A stretch of 64,000 nt of DNA from Nicoletella semolina (GTDB taxonomy: Bacteria > Pseudomonadota > Gammaproteobacteria > Enterobacterales > Pasteurellaceae). Both the position numbers and the translations under genes were made by a program. The notes under the pieces were generated by a model. It did not search any database, was not told where the DNA came from, and saw only the letters and a list, made by a program, of their open reading frames with translations. The DNA lies in assembly GCF_004345745.1 (NCBI RefSeq), contig NZ_SLXJ01000004.1, forward strand, positions 81,915 through 145,914, in the 5' to 3' direction. Below, one piece after another: positions 61,329 through 64,000 of this stretch. The first letter of the stretch is position 1, and each line of letters opens with the position of its first letter.

Positions 61329-63083
<1,755 letters not shown>

Positions 63084-63095
63084 GATTTGATTATT

Positions 63096-63130
63096 AAAAG
63101 GTGTATTTATCTAAGAATACACCTTTTATT
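63096..63130 (+). terminator. pyrG terminator (probably bidirectional)
   Basis: A perfect 12-bp stem (AAAAGGTGTATT / AATACACCTTTT) with an 8-nt loop, between the convergent pyrG and lipoprotein genes. T runs flank the stem on both strands. Confidence 0.85.
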
Positions 63131-63146
63131 CGAGATAATATGATAA

Positions 63147-63629
63147 CTATTTAATAGCCTTTTCAATCAATAATTCTGCCTTACCTAAAGTATCTTTAAT
63201 TTCACTGTATTCGATCTGACTATCAGATAGCAGAGATTTTGTATTTTTCATCACCACCTGCACTTTTCCATCAACTTCGGTAACCAAAACTTTTAAAGGG
63301 AGTTCAAGGGCAAATTTAGGGTCTTTAACCATATAAGGTGTGCCTATTTTCGGAGTGCCAAATATAATTACGCTAGCAGGTTGCATATTTAACCCAGCTT
63401 TCTCAGCAGCAGCTTGATGATCAATTTGAGAAAAAATGGTCATATTTTTAGCTTGTAATGCAGTAATAATTTTATTTTTAGTTTCCGTAAAATTGTAGTT
63501 GCTATTGAATGTTAGAAGATTACTGGCAGAACGTTCAACAGCTGACGAATCTACTGTATTTGTATTAGAGATATTTGAACAAGCCATACACACCACGCTA
63601 CTGAGTGCTAATAAAAATATTTTTTTCAT
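63147..63629 (-). CDS. DUF302-domain lipoprotein-like protein
   Basis: A 160-residue protein with a lipoprotein-type signal (MKKIFLLALSSVVCMAC; the Cys at 17 is the likely lipid site, though the -3 residue is not canonical) and a DUF302 domain (NYNFTETKNKIITALQAKNMTIFSQIDH ... VIIFGTPKIGTPYM). DUF302 function is unknown. It probably shares the bidirectional terminator with pyrG. Confidence 0.75.
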   Translation of the reverse strand: MKKIFLLALSSVVCMACSNISNTNTVDSSAVERSASNLLTFNSNYNFTETKNKIITALQAKNMTIFSQIDHQAAAEKAGLNMQPASVIIFGTPKIGTPYMVKDPKFALELPLKVLVTEVDGKVQVVMKNTKSLLSDSQIEYSEIKDTLGKAELLIEKAIK

Positions 63630-63796
63630 AAATAATTTTCCTATATGTATTTTAAAAGGAGACTAAGTATAGTGTATATATGATGATATGAATATGTTAA
63701 ATTTTATAATAAATAGTTATTTTAAATTAGGTAAACTCTTTTTTGTATTAAAAATAATCATCTAATCATTTTTTAATAAAAAATTGCAAAAATAGG

Positions 63797-63824
63797 TTGC
63801 ATAGATTTTGAATTTACCTATAAT
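63797..63824 (+). promoter_or_regulatory. Ribosomal RNA operon promoter
   Basis: TTGCAT (63797-63802) and a perfect TATAAT (63819-63824) with a 16-nt spacer. The 60 nt upstream are very A/T-rich with A-tracts, as in UP elements. The remaining 63630-63796 stretch shows nothing coding. Confidence 0.85.
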
Positions 63825-63835
63825 GCACGGCACAC

Positions 63836-64000
63836 AACGGCGCACTGTTGTGCTTGATGAGATTTGAGATAGCGGTGCGTCGTTATTTTTTGCTCTTTAA
63901 CAAATAATCAGACAATCTGTGTGGGCACTTGTTTGGGTTAGTTTAGATATATAATTGAATATTTTGAATATAACTTAATAGGTGCTTGAACTAGAAATTC
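63836..64000 (+). promoter_or_regulatory. rRNA operon leader with boxA antiterminator
   Basis: TGCTCTTTAACAA at 63891-63903 is the boxA-type sequence of enteric and Pasteurellaceae rrn leaders, followed by ATAATCAGACAATCTGTGTG, which precedes 16S rRNA genes in these bacteria. Before it lies a 10-bp hairpin (63836-63845 with 63875-63884, one G-U) followed by ATTTTTT. The 16S gene is just outside the window. Confidence 0.88.

Overview
The window is an ordinary chromosomal stretch from a member of the Pasteurellaceae (Gammaproteobacteria). Gene content and local order resemble Haemophilus and Actinobacillus: ydfG-trpB-trpA, uppS-cdsA-rseP-bamA-skp-lpxD-fabZ-lpxA, smrB/prmB divergent, gcvA next to the sRNA GcvB. 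The sequence is AT-rich. The DNA-uptake word is ACAAGCGGTC, the form used by the Actinobacillus pleuropneumoniae / Mannheimia / Bibersteinia / Glaesserella side of the family, not the Haemophilus influenzae form. I cannot name the species from the sequence alone.

Layout. 1-3.5 kb: 5' end of raiA (minus strand, cut by the window edge), then lpxL, rdgB, ybjQ, ycgN and ydfG. 3.6-5.7 kb: trpBA behind a promoter that overlaps a TrpR operator. 5.7-9.5 kb: lgtF-like LPS glycosyltransferase, yhbY, pgpB, nagK, gloB. 9.6-18.2 kb: an envelope-biogenesis operon making the undecaprenyl carrier, CDP-diacylglycerol, the outer-membrane assembly machinery and lipid A precursors. 18.2-19.4 kb: gapA. 19.4-24.4 kb: two tandem sialidase autotransporters, the upstream one preceded by a perfect CRP box. 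24.7-31.2 kb: amino-acid and heme metabolism (Rid protein, ilvE, gcvB sRNA/gcvA, leuD, leuC, hemB). 31.4-36.7 kb: yqjKED stress-membrane cluster, a dead Bcr-type efflux gene, arcB, a DMT transporter. 36.9-48.8 kb: LtaS-like transferase, smrB/prmB, ppc, ruvAB, nfeD/qmcA, alr, a cold-shock protein and smpB. 48.8-50.6 kb: a small decayed accessory patch (elaA pseudogene, antitoxin-like ORF, truncated zeta-type kinase, mrr). 50.6-63.6 kb: valS, add, gyrA, rmuC, coaE-yacG, rsgA, pyrG and a DUF302 lipoprotein. 63.8-64 kb: promoter and leader of a ribosomal RNA operon whose 16S gene lies past the right edge.

How the genes work together. The largest functional block builds the cell envelope (lpxL, lgtF, pgpB, uppS, cdsA, rseP, bamA, skp, lpxD, fabZ, lpxA, alr). 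A second theme is regulated carbon and nitrogen use: CRP-linked sialidases release host sialic acid, NagK handles amino-sugars, ArcB senses redox state, GcvA/GcvB control glycine and amino-acid uptake, TrpR controls trpBA, and ilvE/leuCD serve branched-chain amino acids. I see no CRISPR array, prophage, insertion sequence or tRNA gene. The most notable non-coding items are the GcvB sRNA, the CRP and TrpR sites, a terminator/promoter/RBS overlap before ppc, paired uptake sequences acting as terminators, and a terminator-like hairpin in the rRNA leader. No wholly new system is evident; the strongest unusual protein features are the duplicated sialidase autotransporters and a Skp chaperone with heptad-repeat arrays in both arms.
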